53,680 bases of DNA from Planctomyces sp. (GTDB lineage Bacteria; Planctomycetota; Planctomycetia; Planctomycetales; Planctomycetaceae). Below the pieces are notes generated by a model that worked only from the letters and a program-made list of their open reading frames with translations, had not been told where the DNA came from and ran no database searches. Position 1 is the stretch's first letter. Each line of letters opens with the position of its first letter. A program made the position numbers and the translations under genes. Positions 7,954 through 17,326 of this stretch are shown here, in pieces. The stretch is taken from the NCBI GenBank assembly GCA_027483145.1, contig JAIXVG010000343.1, positions 1-53,680 of the forward strand. Direction: 5' to 3'.

Positions 7954-10500
7954 ATGGCTTACCGCGAACTTGGGCCTTCACCTTATCAATCCCGTTCGTT
8001 CCAGGCTCGTCTGTTGGGCTGGCTGGCCCTTGCCTGTATTGCGGTCGTCGCGTTCAATTTCGTGTCGACTAAAGCACAGAAACCAGCCGACGAGATTGCT
8101 CCCCTCGGCAAAATCAACTACCGCGTTGTCGACCAGAACAGTTCGGACCTGGAAGCAGACGAGTTCCGGCTGGCACCCGAAAACAACACGCTTGATGGCC
8201 CACCAGCCACCCCGCTGACCAAATCGCCCAATCGCCCTGGCCCGAAAGTCATCGATCTGGATGCGAGCGATTCGCTCGAAGGGAGCCTGACCAACCCCGC
8301 CCGTGCAGGGGCCGCCCAGCTCACGCGAGAAATCCTCGAAGAAGTCCAAATTGACCGCCGTATCCTGGCCGATGTCCGCGACAACACGCTTGGCGTTCGC
8401 AGCGAAGAAGCCGATCCCTTTTTTCGTCTGCTCGCGCACACGCTGCAAATTCCTGCCAGCTCGCTCGCGATGGCAGCTCGCAAAGATGTCCTCTATCTCA
8501 ACTTAATGACCGAGTCCGACACCTTTCGGGGCGAGCTGGTTTCCATTAGCGGCGACCTGCGACGGCTCAATCGATTTCCCGCCAGCGAAAATCCCTATGG
8601 AGTCGTCGATCTCTACGAAGGTTGGGTCTTCACTGCCGACTCGGGGACCAATCCCTACCGAGTCGTCTGCACCGCCATTCCCAAGGACATGCCCACCGGC
8701 GAAACGATTAACCTCCCCGTCAGAGTGAGTGGCTACTTCTTCAAACGCGAAGGCTACGAAACTCCGGGTGGCTTGCATGTGGCACCACTGCTCTTGGCCA
8801 AAACAATCGCCTGGAATCTTCCTCCCAGCCTGCCACCAACTGACCCCGGGATTGCCCCCTATTTGATTGGTGGCCTCATCTTTGTATGTGCATCGCTGGG
8901 TGGAGTGCTCTTCTTCATCGCAGTAGCCGACACTCGCAGTCAGCGGCGGCGTGTCGCCTCGAAACCAGCCATGTCAGACGAACTGCTTGACGACCTGCAG
9001 CGGCGGGACATCAAAACGGTTTATGACACGCTCGATCAACTAATGCTGGCCGAGCAGGCTGCTAAACTGCCACAAGTCGAAGAGATCATCGACGGAGCCG
9101 AGCGCGACCTTTCTGCTGAAGAAATCTTCGAGCGACAATCGAAAACGCCCGGTTGGCTTCGCAACGAAGAAGAGCCAGCCGAGCCCCGCCGCCAATGGAA
9201 TTCAACAGCCAATCCAATTGAAGGTGATCAACAGCGGATCGATGTCACCCGCATTGCGATCACCGATCCCTTGGGAAATACCAATCTCGAATGGCAGTCC
9301 TCCAGCAACAAATCTGCTACCACGGTCGCCTCGTTTAAGTCTGACATGGCGATGTCGGCCGAAGAACTCGAACGCGAGCGGCTCGCATTAGAAGACGCCA
9401 AAGCCAAGTATCGCCAGCGTGAAAGCACCAGCTTCTCGCAACTTCCTCCCCAGCTAAATTCCACATCGGTCGGCAGCTATCGCCAGCCCGAACGAATCCC
9501 CGATCAAGCAACCTTTGTCCCACCCCGCGTTGACGTTCGGCCTCCTCTCACTTCAACAAGTGATGAACGCAACGACGGCCGCAGCATCGCCCGCGATCGA
9601 ACCCCAACCGACGGGTTCGTAGATGACGCCGACGGCCGCACTGCAGTCAACTGGACTCCCGCCATCGCCCAGCCTGCATTGCCCGCACCTTCCATGGCAA
9701 ACGGAACGACCAGGCTTGCCACCTCAAACACTAGCAACAACTACACTGCGAATACCATTTATTCGGAACCACTGCCCGATCGGCAGTTGGCTGCCCAAAA
9801 CCATTTCACCGACTATCAGCGTTCGTCCGATCAATCCGTCACCAACCGCACCAGTACCAGCAGCGACTCGTCGACCATCCAGACCAATCGAACCATTACG
9901 ACCAACGAACAAGACCGCACTCGTATCGATACGAGAACCAGCGGAGAGAGTCAGCCAGCCAAACCGGTCACCGGCCGCAACGGCTGGGGTTGGGGCAAAG
10001 CCGCCCGATCGGGGAAAGGGACCAACGAGGCCAGTTCCGATCGCAGAGCTACGACCGATTCCTCATCAACCTCAGGCAGCAGCACTCAGCAGTCAACGCA
10101 TGAAGCTTACGCATCAACCAGTTCGACAACCGAGTACCACACTAGCATCGACCAGCGAACTCAGTCCGAACTGACTAGCAACGCAACAGAAGCCAACTCT
10201 GGAACGACCAAACGTCGAGGGGGCTGGGGCTGGCCCCGACGCAATCAAACCGAGCGAACCGCCGACGACCAGCGCCAGGCCAATCAGGAAGCCGAGCGGC
10301 AACGAAACAACGAACAACGCTCTCCAGTCAACGAATCTTACGGCGAAGCTGAGGACGACACCGAAGTCGATGAAGAAGGGGATGAAGATTCTGGCGATCA
10401 AGCATCGGCTGACGATGACGCCAATCAGTCTTCATCGGGTGGCAAGCGCGGCGGCTGGGGCTGGGCAAATGGTCGCCGTAAACGTAAGCGCCGCAAGTAA
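7954..10500 (+). CDS. Large two-helix membrane protein with C-terminal GWGW repeats, function unknown
   Basis: The product has 848 residues. One membrane segment lies near residues 20-38 (LLGWLALACIAVVAF) and a second near 300-322 (YLIGGLIFVCASLGGVLFFI), with a folded region of about 250 residues between them. After the second helix the chain is long, polar and Ser/Thr/Asn/Gln-rich, likely disordered. Three GWGW motifs with basic residues nearby sit near residues 675, 755 and 832, and the protein ends in a very basic tail (RRKRKRRK). The pattern suggests a membrane-anchored protein with nucleic-acid or anionic-polymer binding repeats, which is inference. No named domain is recognised. The ATG at 7954 has no strong ribosome site. 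It is a plus-strand gene in a minus-strand neighbourhood, yet its third positions favour C like the rest of the left half. Confidence 0.8.
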   Translation: MAYRELGPSPYQSRSFQARLLGWLALACIAVVAFNFVSTKAQKPADEIAPLGKINYRVVDQNSSDLEADEFRLAPENNTLDGPPATPLTKSPNRPGPKVIDLDASDSLEGSLTNPARAGAAQLTREILEEVQIDRRILADVRDNTLGVRSEEADPFFRLLAHTLQIPASSLAMAARKDVLYLNLMTESDTFRGELVSISGDLRRLNRFPASENPYGVVDLYEGWVFTADSGTNPYRVVCTAIPKDMPTGETINLPVRVSGYFFKREGYETPGGLHVAPLLLAKTIAWNLPPSLPPTDPGIAPYLIGGLIFVCASLGGVLFFIAVADTRSQRRRVASKPAMSDELLDDLQRRDIKTVYDTLDQLMLAEQAAKLPQVEEIIDGAERDLSAEEIFERQSKTPGWLRNEEEPAEPRRQWNSTANPIEGDQQRIDVTRIAITDPLGNTNLEWQSSSNKSATTVASFKSDMAMSAEELERERLALEDAKAKYRQRESTSFSQLPPQLNSTSVGSYRQPERIPDQATFVPPRVDVRPPLTSTSDERNDGRSIARDRTPTDGFVDDADGRTAVNWTPAIAQPALPAPSMANGTTRLATSNTSNNYTANTIYSEPLPDRQLAAQNHFTDYQRSSDQSVTNRTSTSSDSSTIQTNRTITTNEQDRTRIDTRTSGESQPAKPVTGRNGWGWGKAARSGKGTNEASSDRRATTDSSSTSGSSTQQSTHEAYASTSSTTEYHTSIDQRTQSELTSNATEANSGTTKRRGGWGWPRRNQTERTADDQRQANQEAERQRNNEQRSPVNESYGEAEDDTEVDEEGDEDSGDQASADDDANQSSSGGKRGGWGWANGRRKRKRRK

Positions 10501-10550
10501 CCTCGGCCCCTGCCCAGTATCGTCAAAACCCCGCCGATCACCCAACCAAG

Positions 10551-10814
10551 TCACGGCGGATCATACCCCCCTGGATGCCAGGGATGGCAGCGACCAATAC
10601 GCCCCAGCCCCTTCCACACCCCGCGAACCGGGCCATACTTCAAGATCGCGTCAATCATATATTGGCTGCAGCCCGGATAAAACCGGCATCGCGGCCCAAT
10701 CAGCGGCCGAATGGTCCACTGATAGACCTTCACCAACCCAATCAACGGCCACCCCAGCGACACCGTGAAAAGCCTTCCCAGTCCTGATGGCTTCCCCTCG
10801 CCCGATGACTTCAC
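10551..10814 (-). CDS. yidD: Membrane protein insertion efficiency factor YidD
   Basis: The product has 87 residues. The family signature is clear: [21 protein letters not shown], then [11 protein letters not shown] and [16 protein letters not shown]. Conserved cysteines sit in [12 protein letters not shown] and GRCHPW. YidD is a small peripheral inner-membrane protein that helps YidC insert membrane proteins. Its ATG overlaps the rnpA stop by four bases (10811-10814), so the two genes are translationally coupled, as in most bacteria. No yidC follows here; the next gene is convergent, with only 50 bases between stops. Confidence 0.96.
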   Translation of the reverse strand: MKSSGEGKPSGLGRLFTVSLGWPLIGLVKVYQWTIRPLIGPRCRFYPGCSQYMIDAILKYGPVRGVWKGLGRIGRCHPWHPGGYDPP

Positions 10815-11197
10815 AGCGTCAATTCCTGGGAAGGGTCATTCGTTTTTGCCGGCAGCCGCTTCGCCAGTCGCTTTGCCAGGGCAATCAGCCTCCCGTGGCA
10901 TTCTGCTACCGAAAGCTCCGCCCCAATGGGTATTACCACCAGGTCAAGCCCCGCTGGTAACTCGTCTTGGCAATGACGGAACGCCTCTCTAATCAGCCGC
11001 TTCTCGTGGTGCCGCACCACCGAGTTTCCCCGCTTCTTCGAAACACTTGTCCCCAAGCGGCAATGCCCCAGCTCATTCCGATCAGCGAATACCAGCAGCA
11101 GCCCATCACTGGCTTTGCACTTCTTGTCGTAAACCGCCTTGTAGTCGGCTGCAGAATGCAGCCTGACCTGCGGCGGAAACGAAAATCGATTGCTCAT
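10811..11197 (-). CDS. rnpA: Ribonuclease P protein component
   Basis: The product has 128 residues. It is the protein subunit of RNase P, which with the RNA subunit removes 5' leaders from pre-tRNAs. The start is placed at the ATG 11195-11197 ([22 protein letters not shown]), because the family begins this way; a longer frame to 11344 exists but its first 49 residues look unrelated. Motifs seen: the [13 protein letters not shown] substrate-binding entry, [29 protein letters not shown] (read in two parts), which is the basic RNR-like helix, and LDLVVIP. It overlaps yidD by four bases. rpmH, usually just upstream, is not visible in the 250 bases before it. Confidence 0.95.
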   Translation of the reverse strand: MSNRFSFPPQVRLHSAADYKAVYDKKCKASDGLLLVFADRNELGHCRLGTSVSKKRGNSVVRHHEKRLIREAFRHCQDELPAGLDLVVIPIGAELSVAECHGRLIALAKRLAKRLPAKTNDPSQELTL

Positions 11198-11447
11198 AAT
11201 TGTTCTGCCGCTTGAAAACTGAACACGCTGAGAGCTTATCCAAGAACCTTCGGATGCAGCAATACTCCGTTTTTGATCCCCCCCGACCTTAGTCACGGGC
11301 CTCGCACCATACGTAAAGTACTCGAATCTTGCTCTCAACGGCACGCCAGCAATTCAATCTTCTCAGCGAAGCCTGCAAATGCTCACCGGTGTCGCCTAGG
11401 CACTGGGCACTGCTGTTTACCGTCATTCCGCTGTATTCGAGCCCGCT

Positions 11448-14400
11448 TTACTGCCCAGCCTGCTTGGCAAATTGCTCCAACTCCTGCTTCGCCCGATGCC
11501 TCAGCGGGTCCCCCAGCTGATCATAAACGGAATGACGCAATTCCAGAAATGGCCCGTGCCACGGGGCATGTGGTTCGTACACTCGCAGTGCTTCGGCCAA
11601 GCGTCCCATATTCGTCTTTTGAGACACAATCACGCGCTGCTCGGTTCGACTGGCGTTTAACAGGCCCGCAGCAAATGGCTGCCTCAAAATGGCTTCAAAG
11701 TCCCCCGCCAGACTCGGCTCGCGGCTACTCACCTGGTCGGGGATCTGCATCAGCACTTCCAAAATCGGCGATAGCATCCACGGGTTCGTCTGCAGCGTTT
11801 TGGCAGCGGTGCGAAACGAAAGAAACGCCCGTTGAGATTCTCCCAGTCGATTGGCCACTATCGCATCGAGCGCAGCCACTTCGCCAGGATGAACCGTCAG
11901 CCACTCGGCAAAACGGCCTCCATCATCAACCCCTTCAACAGCATACCCCAGCGCCATCAGCGCCGCTTCAGTGGGCGACAAGGGCCCACTACCCAACGTC
12001 TGAAATCGCTTGATTTGCACGTCAGATCTCCCCTGACGGTACGCCTCCCAAACCTGCAAATAGGCCGCAAAACGTTCGCGAATATCAACCGGCCATTCGA
12101 CCGCTTGCGAGTAAATCACATCCAGCACCAGCATTTCCCGAATCACTCGATCAACGTCTGCACTAGCCAGCTTTAATCGCTCGTTTAAGCGACCTGCCTG
12201 CCACTCCAGCCCTCTCAGCTTTGGTACAACCTCTACCCGCTTCCGAGACAAACTTCGGGCAAAGCCATAAGCCAATACGTTTCGATCGTCTGTATTCAAT
12301 GCCCCTTGCTCGCGATAAGCCTGCAGTGTCTCGCCAGTTGCAACCTGATGCGCAAAAAACTGCTCGGCCGTATTAACTCGCCACGCAGCAGCCACCCCCG
12401 ATCGAAACGGCTCGCTGGCTAAACGCTCCCGAATTCGAGGCAAATCAAGCGATTCTGGCAGGCTTTCCGGTCGGCACAACAACAGCATGTCCCCCGATTG
12501 GCTTTGCCACATCTCCACCTTAGGGAAAACGGTCGAAAGGGTCCGCAATACAATCTTGACCGTCTCTTCGTCAACTTCGTATCCCTGCAGCCATTGCACA
12601 AACAGTCCGCCACTCGCCAGCTTGCTCGATGCTGCTGCGTAAAACTCTCTCGTAAACAGGTTTGCCACTCCCACCCGATAAGGGTTCGATGGCTCTGAAA
12701 CGATCAGGTCGTATTGCTTGCGCGAGGTCAGCAAAAACTCCCGGGCATCGTTGAGGTAGACCTTCACCTTCGGATTGGCCAGCGCATTGCGGTTCACCAC
12801 CGAACATAGCTTGGCAACCTCCAGCATCGCTGGCTCAAGCTCGATCACGTCCACCTGCTGCACGCTATCCGCCTCGGCCAGCCAGCCTGCAGTCTCCCCC
12901 GACCCTAACCCCACCACCACCACCTCTCTGGGGTCGGGATGCAGCACCCCGCCCAATAGGCCCAGCATAATCTGGGTCCCAGCATCATGAACGGCGTTCC
13001 CGTCACTCTTGCCGTTCAGCAAGAACGAAAATCCGTTCTGAGCCATCAGGCCAATACAACCTTCAACCCCTTCAAATTCCTTGATAATCATGCGCTGCGT
13101 GCTGCGCCGCCAATTCATGATCGAATTCGGCGAGCGGTCTGCTGGTAACGAAGCTCGCAAAACGCCAATCGATCCATGCCGCCAAACAGCAGTCGGCCCA
13201 GTCGCCAGTAAAGCGGCAACGACCAATGCGGAAGGAAGCACTGGCACCAGACCTCGCAGCCACAAAGATCGCGTCCAGGCTTCAATCACCGAGTTTCGCC
13301 CAATCCACCAACCCATCACCAACATGATGATGGCTGCTCCCTTCCATACACCTGGCGCTGTCAGCAGCGGTAGCAGACCAAACCCACCAATCAAAGCGCC
13401 GGCAATACTCCCGACGGTGTTGGCGGCGAACGCCACCCCAGCCTGAAACCCGAGCTGCTCATCTCCCTCGCCAATCAATCCCATAAGCAGCGGAAACTGA
13501 AAACCGCTAACGAGCGCTGCGGGAAGAACCACGAAGCCCGCCGCCTGGAACCATATCAATAATAGAAGCCGAAACTTGTCGTCTTGATCCGACAACTGGG
13601 CCTGCGTCTGCGCCACCCAAATGGCCAAGCCATCTCCCCACCAGTACGGGGCGATAACTGCCAGCGATACGAGCGAGCACGTCAGCGAAAAGTGCCACGA
13701 TTCCGGCCTGCGGGTGCGATAGACAACCGTATAACAAAAGCTTCCAAGGCCAATCCCCAGCAGCACCACAATCAGTATCACGCCGAATGTATAGGTGTTA
13801 CCCCCCAGGATTGGGGCCAGCATGCGGAACCACACAATCTCCATCAGGAAAAAGCAGAATCCAGAGACACCCGCCGCAACGCAAATCGCCGACAAACTTA
13901 ATCGAGAACGTGAACGTGCTGCCAAACGAAGTTGGGAGTCAACAGATGAGTTCAAGGACCGGTCAGTGGAACTCATCGCTCCAGGAAGCGAACTCAAGTA
14001 AAACGCAACTATCGCCAGGACAAAGTTCAGGGCCGCTGCAGCCAAAAGTGTTGATCGAAGCCCCCAGGCTTCAATCAACACGAGGGAAACCACCCCCGTA
14101 CCAACTACGGCCCCTAACGTGTTACAAGCGTAGACCAGCGCCAAACTTGTTCGAGAAACATCATTCGAAGATGTCGCCGCCTTAGCCGCTGCCGGCAGCG
14201 TTCCTCCCATCAGAAACGTTGGTACCGCCAGAACGAGTGTTGCTAGTAACAGGCGATAAACGGTGGCCAGCGCCACGCCTAGGGTGGTCTGCCCTCCAGA
14301 AACCAGATAGGCTTCGCGGGCTAGTTCAATTACCCAGGGAGAAATAGCTGCCGAGATCGCAACTCCCAATTCCAGGTAAGCGTAAAGTCGCAACGGATTG

Positions 14401-14669
14401 ACAGTCTGGTCGATGCGCCGACCAAACCAGAGATTTCCCGTTCCCAGCCCTCCCATGAAAATGGCCAGAACCGCGCCTGAAGCCGCAGTTGACCCACCAA
14501 ACACAAGCTGCAGGCTTTGCTGCCAGATTGTTTGATAGCTAAGTGCACAACAGCCTGAAACCAAAAGTAAACAGGCAACAAGCAACGGGGACAATCGAGG
14601 CGGAGCCACTTTTTTCTCTGCTTTTTCCGAACAGAGGAATCGGGCAAATCCGTCATTTGCTGCGACCAA
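11448..14669 (-). CDS. MFS-like transporter fused to spermidine-synthase-like domain
   Basis: The product has 1073 residues. The N-terminal half (to about residue 510) has many hydrophobic helices of the kind found in fused MFS/spermidine synthases (ALSYQTIWQQSLQLVFGGS, FLMEIVWFRMLAPILGG). A Rossmann methyltransferase-type domain of the spermidine synthase family follows (about 560-760): VVVVGLGSGETAGWL, DVIELEPAM and LIVSEPSNPYRVG. The last 300 residues are helical, TPR-like and of unknown role. The family can transfer aminopropyl groups, but many fused members have unproven substrates. The start is a TTG; no in-frame ATG occurs before the first helix, so the exact start is uncertain. speA and speB of the putrescine pathway lie 35 kb away in the same window. 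Confidence 0.85.
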   Translation of the reverse strand: MVAANDGFARFLCSEKAEKKVAPPRLSPLLVACLLLVSGCCALSYQTIWQQSLQLVFGGSTAASGAVLAIFMGGLGTGNLWFGRRIDQTVNPLRLYAYLELGVAISAAISPWVIELAREAYLVSGGQTTLGVALATVYRLLLATLVLAVPTFLMGGTLPAAAKAATSSNDVSRTSLALVYACNTLGAVVGTGVVSLVLIEAWGLRSTLLAAAALNFVLAIVAFYLSSLPGAMSSTDRSLNSSVDSQLRLAARSRSRLSLSAICVAAGVSGFCFFLMEIVWFRMLAPILGGNTYTFGVILIVVLLGIGLGSFCYTVVYRTRRPESWHFSLTCSLVSLAVIAPYWWGDGLAIWVAQTQAQLSDQDDKFRLLLLIWFQAAGFVVLPAALVSGFQFPLLMGLIGEGDEQLGFQAGVAFAANTVGSIAGALIGGFGLLPLLTAPGVWKGAAIIMLVMGWWIGRNSVIEAWTRSLWLRGLVPVLPSALVVAALLATGPTAVWRHGSIGVLRASLPADRSPNSIMNWRRSTQRMIIKEFEGVEGCIGLMAQNGFSFLLNGKSDGNAVHDAGTQIMLGLLGGVLHPDPREVVVVGLGSGETAGWLAEADSVQQVDVIELEPAMLEVAKLCSVVNRNALANPKVKVYLNDAREFLLTSRKQYDLIVSEPSNPYRVGVANLFTREFYAAASSKLASGGLFVQWLQGYEVDEETVKIVLRTLSTVFPKVEMWQSQSGDMLLLCRPESLPESLDLPRIRERLASEPFRSGVAAAWRVNTAEQFFAHQVATGETLQAYREQGALNTDDRNVLAYGFARSLSRKRVEVVPKLRGLEWQAGRLNERLKLASADVDRVIREMLVLDVIYSQAVEWPVDIRERFAAYLQVWEAYRQGRSDVQIKRFQTLGSGPLSPTEAALMALGYAVEGVDDGGRFAEWLTVHPGEVAALDAIVANRLGESQRAFLSFRTAAKTLQTNPWMLSPILEVLMQIPDQVSSREPSLAGDFEAILRQPFAAGLLNASRTEQRVIVSQKTNMGRLAEALRVYEPHAPWHGPFLELRHSVYDQLGDPLRHRAKQELEQFAKQAGQ

Positions 14670-14852
14670 CTCTGACGACGAGAAAGATGGAGGAGACTCC
14701 CCGTATTCTAGAGAAACTTACAGAAAAGCCATATTGAAGCTTACGTAAAAGTTATGTTAAGGCCGTGGCAACAGCCGAGACCGGGCGTCAGACCAGCTAA
14801 GTCAACTCGTCGATGGATTTGTCGCAAACCGTTGATAAATAATTACTTGTGA

Positions 14853-16169
14853 TTATCTTTCACGATTTTTCAGTCCAAACCGCCGCGCTTCGACGTCACT
14901 CGACTCTAGCTCCAGCCTCCCACCCCGCCCCTGCCATGCCGCCAACCTCTCCGGAAAATCGGCTGCCTTAGCCAGCGGGCCCAGCGTCACCGATGTCTCC
15001 GCCGAACCTTGATTCACAACAACGGTGTAAACGGCCTCATCAGGGCGATCGGTCAATTGTTCCAATTCGGGAAGCAGCTCAACCAAATCATCTTGAGACC
15101 ACTCCCGATCCAGACGCAGCTTCACCTTCCCGGCAGGCACAATCCCCAATCGGGTCGCAAACAGAGAGACTTGCTCGACTGGTGGAAACAAGCCGACAAA
15201 CACGTCTTTCGCAATTCCGGGGGCCACTGGCCTCCCCGTTCGAAACTGGCTCAGAATCTGAAACCGCGACTGAACCAGACGCGACCGCAGGGCCGATTGC
15301 CAGGTTCGACCATCCTCACTCGCCAACCAATGGGCATGATCCTCCAGCACTTGGACCCCGGTCGACCAGTTCTCCAGCAACCGAGTCGGAAACCACCTCG
15401 TTTCAACGAACGATACGGCCAGTTCTCGACCAGAAGACGCCTCGGGTAGCTCGATTCGAATCACTGCCTGCATCATCTCCTGCGACACTCTTTCAGCTCT
15501 CGCGGCTTGCAATTGCTGAAGCAGTCGTGCAGCCGGTCCTCCCGTGTGGCTGCGGCTATCCTCAAGCAGCGATCCTCCAATCCCATGCACCAGCAGCGAT
15601 TGTCCGATGCCGATGTTTTGATCAAGTACGTCATACGATTTGGCTGCCACCCGTCGCATCGCTAGCAACATCAGTTTGACCGCGTCTTGACGAGAAACTC
15701 CCAAATCCTCAACCACTGGAGGCACCAGCAATCCCAGCTCTTCCAAGGCTTCCGAGTCTTGCTTAGTCACCTCATCCATGACTTCTGCCATTGTCGCCAG
15801 CTCGGCCCACGTCTCCGGCTCAAGCGACTCAATCAGTAGACCCCAAACACGATCAACATCTGCCTGCAATGTCCCGGGCAGTATCTCCCATAGTCCGCTC
15901 ATGCGACCGCCACCCAATTGGGCCAGAAAGTCATTCCAAGCCACTTCAGCCTGGCCAAGACGAAACGGAAGGTATTGGTAAGGCTCGAACTGCGACTGCA
16001 TATTCACTTCGCCCAGAAGCAACCCATCGGCCCCCCCTTTCGGTTTCAGCGCTTCAACGGCCTCATTTGAATCTCTTCCGCAGCCGATCAACAAAACAGA
16101 AAGAGAGGCAGTCAGAACCAGAAATCTCCCGACTAAGTTAAACCCCCGGGTAACTTTGCTTCGCGACAT
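14853..16169 (-). CDS. Predicted lipoprotein, function unknown
   Basis: The product has 438 residues. The N-terminus has a basic start and a hydrophobic stretch ending in a lipobox (SVLLIGC, Cys31), so it should be lipid-anchored on the outer face of the inner membrane or in the outer membrane. The body is mixed helix and strand with no recognised motif; it is not repetitive. It lies 183 bases upstream of the spermidine-synthase-like gene on the same strand and may be transcribed with it. The other side is the 1.16-kb gene-free stretch. Real-gene confidence rests on length, signal and coding-like composition. Confidence 0.75.
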   Translation of the reverse strand: MSRSKVTRGFNLVGRFLVLTASLSVLLIGCGRDSNEAVEALKPKGGADGLLLGEVNMQSQFEPYQYLPFRLGQAEVAWNDFLAQLGGGRMSGLWEILPGTLQADVDRVWGLLIESLEPETWAELATMAEVMDEVTKQDSEALEELGLLVPPVVEDLGVSRQDAVKLMLLAMRRVAAKSYDVLDQNIGIGQSLLVHGIGGSLLEDSRSHTGGPAARLLQQLQAARAERVSQEMMQAVIRIELPEASSGRELAVSFVETRWFPTRLLENWSTGVQVLEDHAHWLASEDGRTWQSALRSRLVQSRFQILSQFRTGRPVAPGIAKDVFVGLFPPVEQVSLFATRLGIVPAGKVKLRLDREWSQDDLVELLPELEQLTDRPDEAVYTVVVNQGSAETSVTLGPLAKAADFPERLAAWQGRGGRLELESSDVEARRFGLKNRER

Positions 16170-17326
16170 ACAAGAATCCCATTCTCAACTGCTACCGACC
16201 TGCCTCAGAAGTAATCCCGAGTGAGGTGTTGTCTCATTTAAAGGGCGTCATCTCTTTGTGTGCCACTTGCTCGGCCCGTGTCTCCATCTGATTCGACAGA
16301 TCCTACTGGCACGGCCATCAGCCGAGTTCACTCGTTCCAGAATGAGATCCCTCATTTGCGAGTCACCACACGATTGAGCAACACGGCACCAGCCGTCGCT
16401 TCTCTTTGTCTTTTCAACCATTCACCGAGATTTCTCTCATCGCCGCACGGTACAACGACTCACTCAGCCAACGATGCGAATGGTCGGGTTCTTCAACATC
16501 ACCTCGGCAGAAACGTATGCGAGAATCAGGTCGGGCCGATTCGCAAACCCTGTCTTAGTCTCGCAGCATCACCAACCACCCACCACGAAACACACCGCCT
16601 CAATCATCACCTATCACATGACCTCGCGACTCATTTGGTAACGTGGCACGTTGTTACTTCTTCAATCGCTGCCACAACTTGCTGAACTCCCACAACACGC
16701 CAGCATACCCAATCTCGTCCCTCCCTTCGCAAATCAACTACCTTTGTCTTGCCCCGGCTAGTCGAAGCTTCTTTGCGATTTTCCCCCTCCTTCAGCCCCC
16801 TCGCTTCTGGCAAAGCCAACCTCCCAACCTGATGATGACCGCAGGCCGAACCTGGCGACAACTAGCCATGGCTTGAGCCAACTCCGAAAAATCTTCGGCC
16901 ATCCGAATCTGGTCCTATTTTTCCGAAACCAAACAAGCAGTATCGCAAAAAGCGATTAAAATAGTCTGTTGATATCAGAGAAGGCGAACGAGTCGATTAA
17001 AAAACCCCTATTTTCATTGCAAAACTTGACGGTCGCCTTGTCGCAGCACTATTCTTCTTAAAAATCGGGGTCTGCGATTAATTACCGCGAACTCGATCAC
17101 GTTCCGCGATATCTCTTGATCTGGCGGTACTCCAAACATCCGGCAAAACCCGTTTTTCGCGCAACTACTCCAGTTAGGGTAGAGGGCGTTGCAAGCGGAC
17201 CAAGCCATAAAGCAAACAGCCTCAACAGGCCGGTCCTCGTCATCTGACAACTCACCTGTTGCCAAATAAGGCAGACCAAAGCAAGTAGTCCGAATCCGAT
17301 TTGCGAATCTGATTGGAGTCGAATCA
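16170..17326. other. 1.16-kb gene-free stretch; candidate replication origin region
   Basis: No gene with family features is seen between the divergent lipoprotein and LysR genes. From 16,200 to 16,870 the plus strand is very C- and A-rich (for example 16561-16620, where C outnumbers G several fold). From about 16,910 to 17,090 it is AT-rich and holds a small palindrome ATCGC-AAAAA-GCGAT (16942-16956) and three copies of CGATTAA (16953, 16994, 17075). The strand bias in G and C changes sign over this stretch and the next 2-3 kb. No cluster of classic DnaA boxes was found by eye. The origin idea is inference. Confidence 0.4.

Noticed and set aside
11198-11344. 49-residue N-terminal extension of rnpA
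   Set aside because: Not part of the family; the ATG at 11197 begins the normal RnpA sequence.
16260-16876. Open frames in the gene-free stretch
   Set aside because: Composition is C/A-rich without codon structure; products look random.
16170-17326. DnaA-box cluster
   Set aside because: No run of sites close to TTATCCACA was seen; the origin call rests on skew and gene orientation only.
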